Shown piece after piece: positions 10,023 through 21,602 of a stretch of 64,000 nucleotides of DNA. Origin of the DNA: Haemonchus contortus (Eukaryota; Nematoda; Chromadorea; Rhabditida; Trichostrongylidae); contig LS997567.1 in the NCBI GenBank assembly GCA_000469685.2, positions 19,125,204-19,189,203 of the forward strand. Reading direction: 5' to 3'. Numbering within the stretch: position 1 is the stretch's first letter; the number at the start of each line of letters is the position of its first letter. The notes below the pieces were generated by a model that was given only the letters and a program-made list of their open reading frames with translations, ran no database searches and was not told where the DNA came from. Made by a program: the position numbers and the translations under genes.

Positions 10023-10220
10023 AGAGATTGGGTTCGATGGTGTATACACCCGCCTCTGTAGGGCTGCGGCCTCGTAGTGGGTTATCTTCGAGACACTGGC
10101 ATGGTTAACTTTGGTCGATTGCAGTATTGCTGTTCTCTTAACTACATACTCAAAAACGGCGGGAAACTAAGACAGAATTATACCACGATCGACTTTCTTT
10201 TAATCTTGGCATGACTTTTC
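10023..10220. other. Unassigned spacer
   Basis: No feature recognised in about 200 bp between the piggyBac target site and the ribozyme-bearing repeat. Confidence 0.3.
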
Positions 10221-10370
10221 ACCGATATGTATGTTTATTTGCTTCAGCCTTTCCAAGATTTTAAACTTCATAGGGCTAACGTTTCGGCGAGTTCGCCTTC
10301 GTCAGAGCCTAAAAAGTCGAAAAACCATTGAGTCTGACTCTACAATAAGGCGAGATAAACCAGACAATTA
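10221..10370 (-). repeat. Partial copy of the 501-bp hammerhead-bearing repeat, inverted
   Basis: About 150 bp on the minus strand nearly identical to part of the satellite unit at 24066-26305. It stops abruptly where pure A/T sequence begins (after GATAAACCAGACAATT). Orientation is opposite to the satellite. Confidence 0.9.
10268..10318 (-). ncRNA. Hammerhead ribozyme motif (minimal type I)
   Basis: Core CTGACGA (complement at 10299-10305), stem II GGCG/CGCC with loop AACT, GAAAC, then GTT, flanked by AGGCT and AGCCCT that pair as stem I. It is the same motif as in the satellite, with small changes only in the flanks. Confidence 0.7.
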
Positions 10371-10887
10371 TATATTATATATAATATTATATTATTATAT
10401 AATTAATAATATAATATTATATATATAATATTATATTATTAATATTATATGATAATATAATATTATAATAATATATTATATATTATATATTATATATTAT
10501 ATATTATATATTATATATTATATATTATATATTATATATTATATATTATATAATATATAATATATTATAATATTATATAATATATTATATATTATATAAT
10601 ATATAATATATATTATATATATTATATATATTATATATTATATATATTATAATTTTATTTTATTATAATATATAATAATAATAAAATATATGTAATATAT
10701 TATATTAATATTATATATAATTGAATATATAATATTAATATGATATAATATATAATATATATAATAATATTATATATATTATTTATTATAATATATTATA
10801 TATAATATAATATATTATATATAATATATATTATTATATTATTATATATATTATTAATAATATATTATATTATATTATTATAATATT

Positions 10888-10926
<39 letters not shown>

Positions 10927-11350
10927 ATATATTATTATTATTATTATATATTATTATATTATAATATAATAATATATAATAATATATAATATATATTATA
11001 TTATTATTATATTATAATATAATAATAATATATTATACTATAATATTATATTATATCAATATTATATATATTATTATTATAATATTATAATATATATTAT
11101 AATATTATAATAATAATATATATAATATATATTATGTAATGATATTAATAATATATTATATAATATAATATAATACAATAATAATAATATATTAATATAA
11201 ATATATAATATTATTATAATATTATTATATTATAATATTATTAAATATAATATAATAATTTTAATTATTAAATAATATATATAATATATATAATATAATA
11301 TATATGATATATGATATATTATAATATAATATTATTATAATAATTATTAA
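10371..11350. repeat. Pure A/T block 1
   Basis: Nearly a kilobase composed almost only of A and T in irregular TA, TAA and TTA mixtures, with no fixed period. It ends at the TA target of the Tc3-like element. Confidence 0.9.
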
Positions 11351-11352
11351 TA

Positions 11353-12936
11353 CAGTGCGTTTCATAATTATAAGGTCACCCCAGATTTTTGCGATTCCGG
11401 AGAAAGCATCCAGAATGGAATTTTTTGGCAAACACTGGTAGATTCCTCGTCACAATGTACCTCCGTACTCAAATTTTGGTCGCAATATCCTTCACCTCAA
11501 ATTTTTTACCAATTTTTTAAAGATAATGTCGGCTTTTGCACCGTTTCATAATTATAAGGTCACCTTGAGAAAGTAAATGATTTATCAATGTTAATGGCAT
11601 ATGTACAACAGTTAATGATCTATAGCTCCTCCTTGTTTAAGAGCGACATCAAAGAGCCTGCGTAGCATATTAGAAACTAGGTTTCGAAGATGTTCCTCAT
11701 CGATTGCTCTCCATGCTTCGATAACTGCCCGTTTCAGCTCTTCTGTGCCCTGGAACTGACGGTTAATCGCATAATCCTGTCTCACTTTTTTACCCCAGAT
11801 ATGTTCCATCGGATTGAAACCTGGACTGCAGGCTGGCCATGGCAGGACGCTTATTTATTGGCATTGCATCCACTCATCCGTTGCACGGCTCACGTGGATG
11901 GAGGCGTTGTCTTGTTGAAAGACATAGTTGAGGTGACGGCGATGGCATAGAAAGGGTACTAGGTGATGCTGAAAGACGTTCTGGTAATCCTTGCAATACA
12001 TACTGCAGCTCACGACAGGTAGATCCAACACGACATCATTGCAGAATGCACCTCACACCATAGACTTCCTCCATCGAAATTGCGACGGCTGAAGTAGACT
12101 GGTTCCTTCCTCAAGTCGCTTTAGTACCGCTTGTTTCCGTCAGATTGAATTTCTTTTCATCCGAAAAGACGACCTGAGTAGGAAATATTCAGCTCTATGG
12201 TGAGATTTCGATACAGATCTACCTTTGCCCAATCTCTCCCTAGGTTCATCTTTGCAAATCCGAGTCGAGCCTTTTTGTGACGGTCGATGATTCAGGGCAC
12301 CTTCTCCATTGCTTGCCTGGTGATGTTCCCACATCTTCTCACTGCTCTTCAGACTGTAGTTTTCGACACAGAGAGGTTTAATTCCGATCGGATCTGGTTC
12401 AAGGAGGACGTGCTGTTGGAAACAGTCCTCAGAACCTTCCGCTCGTCACGGGTAGTAATCTTTCATGGGTGTCCACAGTCGGTGTTATACCTAACGACAT
12501 GAGGACTCTCTAGAAATCTCCAAATGGACCAAGGGGATCTCTCGATTTGCCTGGAAATGGCTCGAGTACGGAGCCCACCTTCATGATGAGCCTTCTCATC
12601 AGAGGAAAGCAGATGACCACGAGCCATGTTGACAGTCAGGTTTAGAAATGCCTTTGCTACACATGCTTACCTTTACAAGTATCTTCAAACACGAAATTTC
12701 CTCTCTTTCGTTAATAATTATTCACTTTCTCAGGGTGACCTTATAATTATGAAACGGTGCAAAAACCGATAAACTGTTCTAAAAAAAACTCAGAAGAATG
12801 CAGCAGCGGCTAAGAAACGGATATCTAGGTTATTCGTGCTGGGGAATCTGTTCATGATGCTAGAAAAAATCCTTAATGATTACTTTTTCTGAGAGTGCAA
12901 AAATTGAGGGTGACCTTATAATTATGAAACGCACTG
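11353..12936 (-). mobile_element. Tc3-like transposon (1584 bp)
   Basis: Terminal inverted repeats start CAGTGCGTTTCATAATTATA and sit between TA dinucleotides (11351-11352, 12937-12938). A second copy of the terminal motif (GTTTCATAATTATAAGGTCA) lies about 180 bp inside each end, as in Tc3, whose transposase binds two sites per end. It is inserted in the A/T block. Confidence 0.9.
11612..12627 (-). pseudogene. Tc1/Tc3-type DD34E transposase, decayed
   Basis: Starts at the ATG 12625-12627 (MARGHLLSSDEK) with a paired-like DNA-binding region (RAISRQIERSPWSIWRFL). The catalytic parts are seen in shifting frames: VVFSDEKKFNL (first D), FQQDNASIHVSRAT (second D), and PGFNPMEHIWGKKV (last E). The C-terminus is intact from about 11809 to the stop at 11612. 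Several frameshifts and stops make it inactive. The length of about 338 codons matches full-length family members. Confidence 0.88.
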
Positions 12937-12938
12937 TA

Positions 12939-13215
12939 TAATATAATATAATATTATATTAATATAATTATATTATAATATAATTATATTAATATAATAA
13001 TATTAATTATAATAATATATGATATATGATATAAAATAATATAATATTATTATAATAATTATAAATATAATATAATATAATATAATATTATAGTATTATT
13101 AATATTATTATTATTAATATTATAATATTAATTATATATTATTATATATAATATGAATATAATATAATATATAATATTATCATATATTATATATTATATA
13201 TTATATTTATAATAT
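12939..13215. repeat. Pure A/T block 2
   Basis: A/T-only sequence between the Tc3-like element and the 3' tail of the first RTE. Confidence 0.9.
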
Positions 13216-13738
13216 ATAATATTATTCACCTGTATCACCTGTCGTCCCGTTGATCGTCGATTTCCTCGAGCGGGCGCCAGTAACGTCTCCATTCGTCCCT
13301 GTTACGAGCCAGAGTGGTCCAATGAATCGCTCCAGGGACACGAGGATCAACATTCCTTTCGTTCAGAGCTTTCGTGAAGAAGTCTGACCATCTCGTTGGC
13401 GGCCTTCCTGGAGTTCGTTTGATGTCCCGAGGGATCCAGTCAGTAACCGCCCTGGTCCAACGGTCATCACTATATCGCATAACGTGTCCGGCCCACCTGA
13501 TCTTCGATTTCTTGGCGTGGTCAACGGCATCCCTGATCTTCGTTCGTTGACGGAGCTCGGAACTCCGGATTCCCTTCTGCACTTGCGTGTATAGGGAAAT
13601 TCCGAGCATCGTCCTTTCCAAAGCGCGTTGAGCAACGCTGACAGCATGCTCATCCTGCTTTCGTAGAGTCCAAGTCTCTGAGGCGTACGTCAAAGCAGGA
13701 AGAACAGCAGTGTCGAAAAGGTGAGCGCGGAGCCGGAT
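13216..13738 (-). pseudogene. RTE-1 retrotransposon, 3' end (sense part of a 5'-inverted copy)
   Basis: The minus strand encodes the C-terminal region of an RTE reverse transcriptase: [20 protein letters not shown] at the start, then [31 protein letters not shown] and the terminal QRDDR followed by a TGA at 13235-13237. The sequence then ends with a short tandem repeat (ACAGGTGAT, ACAGGTGAA), the kind of 3' tail RTE elements carry, and enters the A/T block. Its upstream continuation is on the other strand at 13739-16626. No stop or frameshift is seen in this part. Confidence 0.92.
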
Positions 13739-16626
13739 GTCTACGGATCTCCTTCACTGAGTTCTCTCACTGAAGGATCCCCAGCCGGTTAGTGACGAGG
13801 CTACGTAGGGCGTCCCCAGGTGGCGGATAGGGGAATTAATCGCCGACCAAAAGTCACCGGTACTTTCCCAGAGACGCAGGTGGATTCAGGGGATGGACTC
13901 CTTGATTCTGCTGTGCTGGGTCGATATACCCTCTGTTCCTCGCAGGCGATCCACGCATACGTGTGTGGAGAGTCTGTGGGTGCAGTTGGTATCCTGCCCA
14001 TCGACTCGGCCAAAAGCTTGCATTCGAGTGACGAACAAGTCACACTGGGAAGTATCTGGGAGGCGATTCGGGGCCGCCTCCAAAAACAAAGCCCCTCGTC
14101 CAACCCCCCACGTCAGAGCCTGGCAAGCTACACGATGGGTTTTTCTTTCACCGCCAGAAACAGTAGTAAAAATGGGCCTCATTCCCCTGAACCTGAGGGA
14201 GCCCCCAATACGGCAGCGTTGGGTAGGACCGCTCGGGAGAGGCTGCTAAAATCTCAGGGCCAAAACAGGCTGCCCAAAAGGAGAAGGACTAAGATGGCGA
14301 TCTGTACTTTCAACGCACGGACGCTTGCATCGGAAGCGTGTATAGAAGACCTGATGATGCAAGCTAGGAAGATCAAGTACGACGTCATCGGACTGACCGA
14401 GACGAGAAGGCATCGCCCGCTGCACGCTGTATTTGAGACTGGAGAAGAACTGTTCCTTGGAACATGCGACAGTAAAGGCGTCGGCGGCGTAGGTGTCCTC
14501 GTCAACACGCACTTGGCCATGAACATCGATTCGTACGAAAGCTTAACAACCCGAATCGGACGTTTGCGATTAAGAAGATGTGGCTCAACCCCAGCTCTAA
14601 CCATCTTCGTTGCTTACGCACCAACATCGAGCTACGAAGAAGAGGAGTTGGAAGCGTTTTATATGGATCTGGAGAGGCTCTACAGAGAAGACCACACTTT
14701 CTTCAAGGTCATCGTCGGTGACTTTAACGCCAAGATTGGCCCCAGAAGAACGGCTGAAGAGCTTCACATCGGGACTCACGGAGTAGAATGGAATGAGCAG
14801 GGTGAAAGGCTGTCCGAGTTTATCATGACGACCCACACCATCCATGGTAACTCGCAATTCCAGAAGCCCTCTCATTTAAGATGGACATGGGAGTCACCTG
14901 GTGGACAGTTCCATAATGAAATAGACCACATCATCTTCAATCGGAGATTTTGCCTGACCGACGTCGCTGTTGTTCCGAAGTTCTACACGGGATCGGACCA
15001 TCGCCTCCTCCGCGCTAGATTCTGCTTCTCAGTGCGTGGGGAGAGAGCTATGAAGTTTCGGAAACGAAGCCCCAAGACCTCCATCAACTGGGACCACTTC
15101 GCTTCCCTTGCGAGCAAATGGGAAGATTCCGTTATCGACAACATCGATGATGAGTACAACCGGCTCGTCGAACATCTTCACGATAGCGCTAGAAAAGCTG
15201 AGAGTCCACAAGTAGCCAAGAGACGACTCTCTTCGAGGACTCTCGAGCTGATTCGCCAGCGTGGAATCGCGCGAGCAACAGGCAATTATCAACAAACGTC
15301 CGAACTTGCGAAGCTATGCAGAGAAGCGATAAAGGAAGATCTGAAAGAGAGAAGAGCAGCAGTCATGGACGAAGCCGCCGAGGCCGGAAGGAGCATTCGC
15401 AAAGCCCGACGGAGCTTCGCCAACTACAAGACCAAGATGACCTCCCTTCGTCGTCCTGACGGAACCGTTACTGCATCCCGAAGGGCAATGGAGAAGGTCA
15501 TCTACGACTTCTACTCGGATCTCTTCGACAGCCACGTCTACCTGCCTACTCACCATCTTAGGCAAGACGAATATATCGCTCCTTCGGTTCTCCCTTCCGA
15601 AATACGACACGCCATCAAGTCGATGAAGAACTGTACAGCGCCCGGTCCCGATAGGATCAAACCAGAACATCTGAAGAGTATACCACAAGTCATCATCAAA
15701 ACTCTGGCTAGGCTCTTCACGCGGTACCTGTCGGAATGCAAAGCACCCACGTCGTGGAAAACTAGCAAGACTGTGTTGCTGTACAAAAAGGGAGATCCAG
15801 ACGATATTGGCAATTATCGCCCAATCTGCCTGCTGTCCGTAATCTACAAGCTCTTCACTCGTGTCATCCTAAACAGGATTGGCAGAATATTAGATGAAGG
15901 ACAGCCATGCGAGCAAGCAGGGTTTCGGAGAGGGTTCAGTACAATCGATCATATCCACACCCTAACAAGGCTCATTGAAGTATCGCGAGAGTACAAAATG
16001 CCGCTATGTCTTACGTTCATCGATTTGAAGAAAGCCTTTGACACTGTCGAGACAGAAGCGGTAATCGAAGCCCTGGGCAACCAGGGTGTTCCTACTCAAT
16101 ATATAAGGATGCTTCGTGAGCTCTACGACAACTTTACGACCAGGATTTCACCATTCTACAAGGAAGTCATTATCAACGTGAAGAGAGGTGTCCGGCAAGG
16201 CGATACCATATCGCCCAAACTTTTCAGTGCCGCTCTCGAGAATATCATGCGTGATTTGGAATGGGAAGACTTGGGAGTGAAGGTCGACGGCCGCTATCTA
16301 CATCACCTCCGCTTTGCAGACGACATCGTTCTCATAACACCGAACATCGAGCAGGCGGAACGAATGCTGGCCGAGTTTGACAATGCTTGTGGAAAGATCG
16401 GATTGAGACTGAACTTAACGAAGACGATGTTCATGAAAAACGGTTTGGTACCTGATGCTCCCTTCACGCTAAACGGAAAGAATATCTCCGAATGCTCTAG
16501 CTATGTGTATCTAGGTCGGGAAGTCAACATGATGAACGACCTAGCTCCGGAGCTGTGCAGAAGGAAACGCGCTGCGTGGGGAGCATTCAAGAATATCGAG
16601 GGAGTAGTGAAGAAGACAAAGAATAT
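13739..16626 (+). pseudogene. RTE-1 retrotransposon, 5' UTR and most of the endonuclease-RT ORF (inverted part)
   Basis: The element 5' end is at 13739, with a fold-back GGATC...GGATCC segment near 13745-13783. The frame is open from 13820; the usual start of the conserved protein is the ATG at 14294 (MAICTFNARTLAS). The endonuclease has all expected residues: LTETRR, VGDFNAKIG, NEIDHIIF and GSDHRLL. The RT follows: FIDLKKAFDTV, GVRQGDTISPKLF and HLRFADDIVLI. Reading continues to KKTKNI at 16626 and then runs into A/T sequence, where the missing end would be RLRAHL..., which is found inverted at 13738. The apparent extension of the frame to 16948 is accidental read-through. Confidence 0.93.
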
Positions 16627-16700
16627 AATATTATTATTATATATAATAATATATATTAAAATAATATTATATATTATATATAACATATTATATATAATAT
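16627..16700. repeat. Pure A/T block 3
   Basis: About 75 bp of A/T sequence separating the two RTE copies. Confidence 0.85.
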
Positions 16701-19700
16701 CTTCTTCTTATTCTTTAGCGTTTGTCCCGCTTGTAAGCGGGGTCCGCTTTTCTGATATGTTGACGCCACTTCTCCCGATTGAACGCTTGATCGGGGTGGA
16801 TGTTGACCGCTTTAAGATCTTCGTGCAACGTATCGAGCCACCGCTGCTTTGGACGTCCTCTAGGCCGCTTTCCGGGCACATCAAGGTTGAGACTGATCTT
16901 ACGGACACTGTCGTTCTTTGCGCGAAGGGTATGACCATACCATCGTAGACGAGCTTCGCGCATTTTATCGACAATGGGCGCAACACCGAATCGCTCCCTG
17001 ATGGCGTCATTACTTATACGGTCTAAGCGTGTTACTCCGGCTGTCCAGCGCAGCATTTTTGTCTCCATCACGCTGAGACGGGCTTCAATCTCTTTGGTTG
17101 CAGGCCAGCATTCAGCGCCGTAGATTGCGACCGGCCGGATGACGGTTCTGTAGATCTTGGACTTAAGACGCTCAGGGATGTTCTTATCGCAGAGTACGCC
17201 AGACATTGAGCGCCACTTCAACCACGCTGCATTCACGCGAGAATTCGTTTCAAAACCCAGGCTGCCGTCAGACGCAATTGCCGATCCAAGGTACTTGAAG
17301 GTTGTTGTCCGTGTGAGCTCAGTGCCATTGATCTTGATAGAGCCTGGCTCGTTCGAATCAGTGGTCAAGTACTCAGTCTTTTTGACGTTTAACCTGAGCC
17401 CGAACATAGCCAGACGGTCGGACCAGGTCTGCACCTGTGACTCGAGCTCGCTTTTGTCTTCGCTGGCGAGCATCACATCATCGGCATGAAGAAGCGTCCA
17501 CGGAGCCGGCTTCTGGAGGTCTTTTGTGATGGTATCCATGACGACAACAAAAAGTAGTGGGGATAACGCAGAGCCTTGGTGTACTCCGACGGAAATGGGA
17601 AATTCCGCCGATGTGCCCGCTGCCGTTTGCACTCGGCTCTTTGGGCTAGTGTAAAGGATGCGCACCCACTCAATGAGCTCTTCGGGTACGCCATGCTGTC
17701 GTAAGGCATACCAAATAACGTCACGTGGAACGCGGTCGAAAGCCTTCTCTAGGTCTAGAAAGGCAAGATGTACCGGTCTACGTTTCTCGCGATGCTTTTC
17801 TAGAAGGAGGCGAGCGGCGTGTATGGCGTCGATGGTGCTACAAGTAGCTACAAAACCACACTGATTAGTGGTCAGCTCGACGATATCCCGGATACGACTG
17901 TCTACAATCCGCTCAAAGATTTTCATGCTATGCGAGAGCAAGCGAATCGGACGGTAGCACGTGCAGTCCCCAAGGCTGCCCTTTTCCTTCCAGATAGGAA
18001 TCGTCGTGCTCTGTTGCCAGCTCTCAGGCACCTTCTTCTCTGCAACGACCTGGTTGAAGAATTCCGTCAACCATCCTGCAGGATTCCAGCCTTTCGATTT
18101 CCACAAGTCCGCTGCTACGTCGTCAGGACCACTTGCTTTGCCTGACTTCATCTTCTTCAAAGCCGTAATGGTCTCATTCACGGTTATTCTCTGAACGGGA
18201 CCGTGTACTGGCGGAGCGCAGGGGATGGCGGGGTGAGCGAATTCGACTGTTGAGATATTTGCGAAGTACTCTCGCCATCGTTTCAGTACTTGCCTGCGAT
18301 CCGTTAAGAGGCGACCGTTCTCGTCATTTATGCCGAAGAACTTTTCTATATCCTCGGTCTGGCGGTTGCGGGTCTTTGCGAGTCGGTAAACGTACCGCTC
18401 ACCATCCCGAGACTCGAGTTTCTTATTAAGATCGGCATAATGAGCTGTCTTCTGAGAAGCAACAGCCTTCTTCGCCTCTTTCTTCGCTATCTGATAGCGT
18501 TGCCAGTTGTCCGCCGTCTTTTCGATTAGAAATGCGTGGTACTGCTTTTTCTTCTCACGGACTTTATCCCTGACATGGTCGGTCCACAGCCATGTTTGCT
18601 TATCGAGCTTCCGCCGTCCAGGCTTGGTCACGCCGAGCTTCGACCGTGCGACCCGGGTTATCGCTTCCGCAGCTCCCTTCCAAGTTTCGTCAACAGTCGT
18701 TACCGCTGGTAACAGAATGATGGAAACGACGGCCTCTTCTTTCTCCTTCAGTCGCCACCACTTGATTCTCGCAGGCCCGCACCTTTCTGCTAATTTCGGT
18801 TTCGGCGGGGCGATCTTGAACGTACAAATCAATGGTCGGTGTTGTGTTGCGACCGTTTCATAGGGAACTGTCTTTGCGTCTGTTACGAGCCCCTGATCGC
18901 GGTGCCTGACAAGGACAAAATCAATTTGCGTTCTGTTCTCGCCGCTATAGAAGGTGATGAGATGAGAGTCACGTTTGCGAAATCTCGTGTTTACAATGGC
19001 GAGATTATGCGAGTCTGCATATTCGAGAATTCGCTCGCCATCAGTGTTACGTGACCCATATCCGAAACCCCCATGGCAGCTATAACCGTCTTTCGTAGCG
19101 CCCACGTGACCGTTGAGGCCACCTGCGACAACTATGGCTTCTTGTAACGGGACTTCAGCTGTCTTCTCATCTAGCAGGTTCCAGAACTTGTCCTTGGTCT
19201 GCTCGGAGCATCCAGTCTGCGGAGCATAAGCTGAGAAGAGATGGTATTTTTGGCGTTTGATGACTACCACGATCTTCATTAGGCGGTCATCGAAGCGTTC
19301 CACGCTTACTATCGAGTCACGGAACCGTTCAGAGACTATTATCCCGACGCCGTTGGTGGTTTTTGGGCCACCACAAAGAACGGCTTTGAAGCCGAGGCCA
19401 ATGTCTCTGGACTTGCAGCAGGACCACCTCGTTTCCTGCACGGCACAGAAATCAATTCGTCGACGCTCTAGAGCTTCTGCTAACTCGTACAAGCGTCCCG
19501 TTAATGTGCCAACATTTAAGGTCGCAACGCGGGTCTTCCATACGTTGCGTAGCTTTCGGACTAGCTTAGTTGCCCCCCAATGCCGTCCTTGCACCGGAGA
19601 CCCTCGCATACTTTTCACACTCACCGGGCCTTGCGAGTGCGCGTCGGCTCCCGCGGACGCCGTGGCATTACATCGAACTTCTTTGAGTGACATTAACATT

Positions 19701-19835
19701 TTTGATGTGACTGGGGTGTTCGTAGGCCGGCCTGTCACGGGGCCTGTCGCCTGCATTCGAATGTCCGTGGTCAGCTCAGCCCACAGAGTGGGCAGTTTCC
19801 AGTGGCACCCCTTGGAGGAACGGACTTCGCCACCA
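16701..19835 (-). mobile_element. RTE-2 retrotransposon, full length
   Basis: About 3.1 kb on the minus strand, ending in an AAGAATAAGAAGAAG 3' tail at 16701 and starting near 19835. Both sides abut A/T sequence. A 5'-truncated copy of the same family, with a similar AAGAAG tail, is at 50925-51260. Confidence 0.9.
16715..19756 (-). CDS. RTE-2 endonuclease-reverse transcriptase, 1013 aa, uninterrupted
   Basis: A single open frame encoding the self-propagation enzyme of an RTE-type element. Endonuclease landmarks in order: VATLNVGTL, VQETRW, VVAGGLNGHVG, TQIDFVLV and ATQHRPLI. RT landmarks: HLAFLDLEKAFDRVPRDV, GVHQGSALSPLLF and LLHADDVMLAS. The C-terminal region has LRWYGHTLRAKND and RGRPKQRWLDTL, ending KRDKR. 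Two positions look damaged although the frame is open: the catalytic aspartate of the GDLN motif reads glycine (GGC, about 19126), and the residue before ADD is histidine (CAT, about 17494), where tyrosine or phenylalanine is usual. It is therefore probably not active despite its length. Confidence 0.92.
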   Translation of the reverse strand: MQATGPVTGRPTNTPVTSKMLMSLKEVRCNATASAGADAHSQGPVSVKSMRGSPVQGRHWGATKLVRKLRNVWKTRVATLNVGTLTGRLYELAEALERRRIDFCAVQETRWSCCKSRDIGLGFKAVLCGGPKTTNGVGIIVSERFRDSIVSVERFDDRLMKIVVVIKRQKYHLFSAYAPQTGCSEQTKDKFWNLLDEKTAEVPLQEAIVVAGGLNGHVGATKDGYSCHGGFGYGSRNTDGERILEYADSHNLAIVNTRFRKRDSHLITFYSGENRTQIDFVLVRHRDQGLVTDAKTVPYETVATQHRPLICTFKIAPPKPKLAERCGPARIKWWRLKEKEEAVVSIILLPAVTTVDETWKGAAEAITRVARSKLGVTKPGRRKLDKQTWLWTDHVRDKVREKKKQYHAFLIEKTADNWQRYQIAKKEAKKAVASQKTAHYADLNKKLESRDGERYVYRLAKTRNRQTEDIEKFFGINDENGRLLTDRRQVLKRWREYFANISTVEFAHPAIPCAPPVHGPVQRITVNETITALKKMKSGKASGPDDVAADLWKSKGWNPAGWLTEFFNQVVAEKKVPESWQQSTTIPIWKEKGSLGDCTCYRPIRLLSHSMKIFERIVDSRIRDIVELTTNQCGFVATCSTIDAIHAARLLLEKHREKRRPVHLAFLDLEKAFDRVPRDVIWYALRQHGVPEELIEWVRILYTSPKSRVQTAAGTSAEFPISVGVHQGSALSPLLFVVVMDTITKDLQKPAPWTLLHADDVMLASEDKSELESQVQTWSDRLAMFGLRLNVKKTEYLTTDSNEPGSIKINGTELTRTTTFKYLGSAIASDGSLGFETNSRVNAAWLKWRSMSGVLCDKNIPERLKSKIYRTVIRPVAIYGAECWPATKEIEARLSVMETKMLRWTAGVTRLDRISNDAIRERFGVAPIVDKMREARLRWYGHTLRAKNDSVRKISLNLDVPGKRPRGRPKQRWLDTLHEDLKAVNIHPDQAFNREKWRQHIRKADPAYKRDKR

Positions 19836-20916
19836 TTATATATAATATATTATATATAATATAATATATTATTAATATATAATATTGATAATATATTAAT
19901 ATTATTATATAATATATAATATTATAATATAATATTATATTATATATATAATATTATATTATATTATAATTAATATTATTATATTAAAATAATATATTAT
20001 AATATTATATTATATTAATAATTATTATAGTAATATTATATTATAATATATCATATATCATATACATTATATTATATATATTATATATATTATTTAATAA
20101 TTATAATTATTATATTATATTTATATAATATTATATAATATAATATTGATTATTATAATAATATTAATATTATTATATATGATACATATGATATAATATA
20201 TTATGTAATAATATATAATTAATATTATAATATTATTATTATATATTATATATAATATATTATATTTAATATAATATATTATATATAATATAATATATTA
20301 TATTATATATAATATATAATAATAATATTATAATATTAATAAATAATATTAATATATTATATTAATATTATATTATATATTAATATAATATTAATGTATT
20401 ATATTAATATATAATATTATTATAATATATATATTATATAATAATATTATAATAATATTATATATTATATTTAATAATATTATAATATAATAATATTATA
20501 ATAATATTATATATTTATATTATAATATAATATTATTATTATTATATTATATTATATTATTATATTATATATTATTATATTATATAATTGTAATATTATA
20601 GTTATAATATAATATAATATTATATAATATAATATAATATTATTATATAATATATATAATATTATAATTATATTATATTATATTATTATATATAATATAA
20701 GTATTATATTATTATAATATTATATAATAATAATATATAATATTATAATAATATAATAATTATATGTATTATAATATATTATATTATATAATTAATATAT
20801 ATAATATATTATATTTAATATTATTATAATATATATAATATATATTATAAGAATATAATATATTATATTATTATATAATATTATAATTATTATATTATAA
20901 TATATTATATTATTAT
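19836..20916. repeat. Pure A/T block 4
   Basis: About 1.1 kb of A/T-only sequence without a clear period. Confidence 0.9.
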
Positions 20917-21602
20917 TGTCAGAGAAATTCAGATTCTTACAGAATTGATGGCATTCCTTGCTCTAGCTAATCTATGTGGTGTCGTGAGGTGAGGAGCTTA
21001 CGCTCTCGGGGGAATTAAAACTTTTTTGAAAAGGCTGCATCGGTAAATTTAACACGAATTTGAACCAAAATTCCGGCACGGTATGTTTTTTTAAACATGC
21101 TTTTTTGAACACCCCTACGAGATTCTTCCGGGAAGACGCAAGTCTCACTGAACCGACTGAGAGCACGGTTCATTCTGCATTATAAGTTTCCATGTGAAGC
21201 GGAATTTTCAAAGAAATAAGCGTAGCATGATTATTGTGGACGTAGTGCCATTTCGTTTTTTTGTTTTCGTTTTTTCGTTTTTCTGCTATTTTCGTTGGTA
21301 AGGTAAGGTAAAGAACTTTATCTCTCCGCGGATGTGAAGCAATTTCGACTGTTTCAGTAGGTCTGACACTTTCAAATGGGTCGAACTTTTTGTAATGTAA
21401 GAACTCCAGTCACAAAGATTCGTAGTCAAAAAAGTGCTAGCCATTGCTATAATGAAGTAGTTCATTTCATATTCATCGAAAGGAAATCCCAGACGGTTTG
21501 TACCACCCTTTGTTCCTACTACATAAGAAGGAGGATGCCCGGCGTAGCCGGGCATTATATAAGAAGGAGCATGCCCGGCGACAGCTGGGCAATGCGACTG
21601 GT
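20917..21602. other. Non-A/T island of unknown origin inside the A/T region
   Basis: About 690 bp of mixed composition with a poly-pyrimidine run (TTTTCGTTTTTTCG-like, around 21258-21290) and two tandem hairpins at its right end. No protein or RNA family is recognised. It may be a non-autonomous element. Confidence 0.4.
21523..21596. repeat. Two tandem 36-bp units each with a GC hairpin
   Basis: ATAAGAAGGAGSATGCCCGG begins both units (21523 and 21559). The first contains the perfect hairpin TGCCCGGC...GCCGGGCA; the second is partly degenerate. This is reminiscent of a Helitron 3' end. Confidence 0.7.

Noticed and set aside
13745..13783. HDV-type ribozyme at the RTE-1 5' end
   Set aside because: A GGATC-containing fold-back is visible, but I could not build the nested double pseudoknot by eye, so no call is made.
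16627..16948. C-terminal 100 residues of the long plus-strand frame 13820-16948
   Set aside because: After 16626 the frame reads through A/T sequence and then the antisense of the RTE-2 tail; it is not part of any protein.
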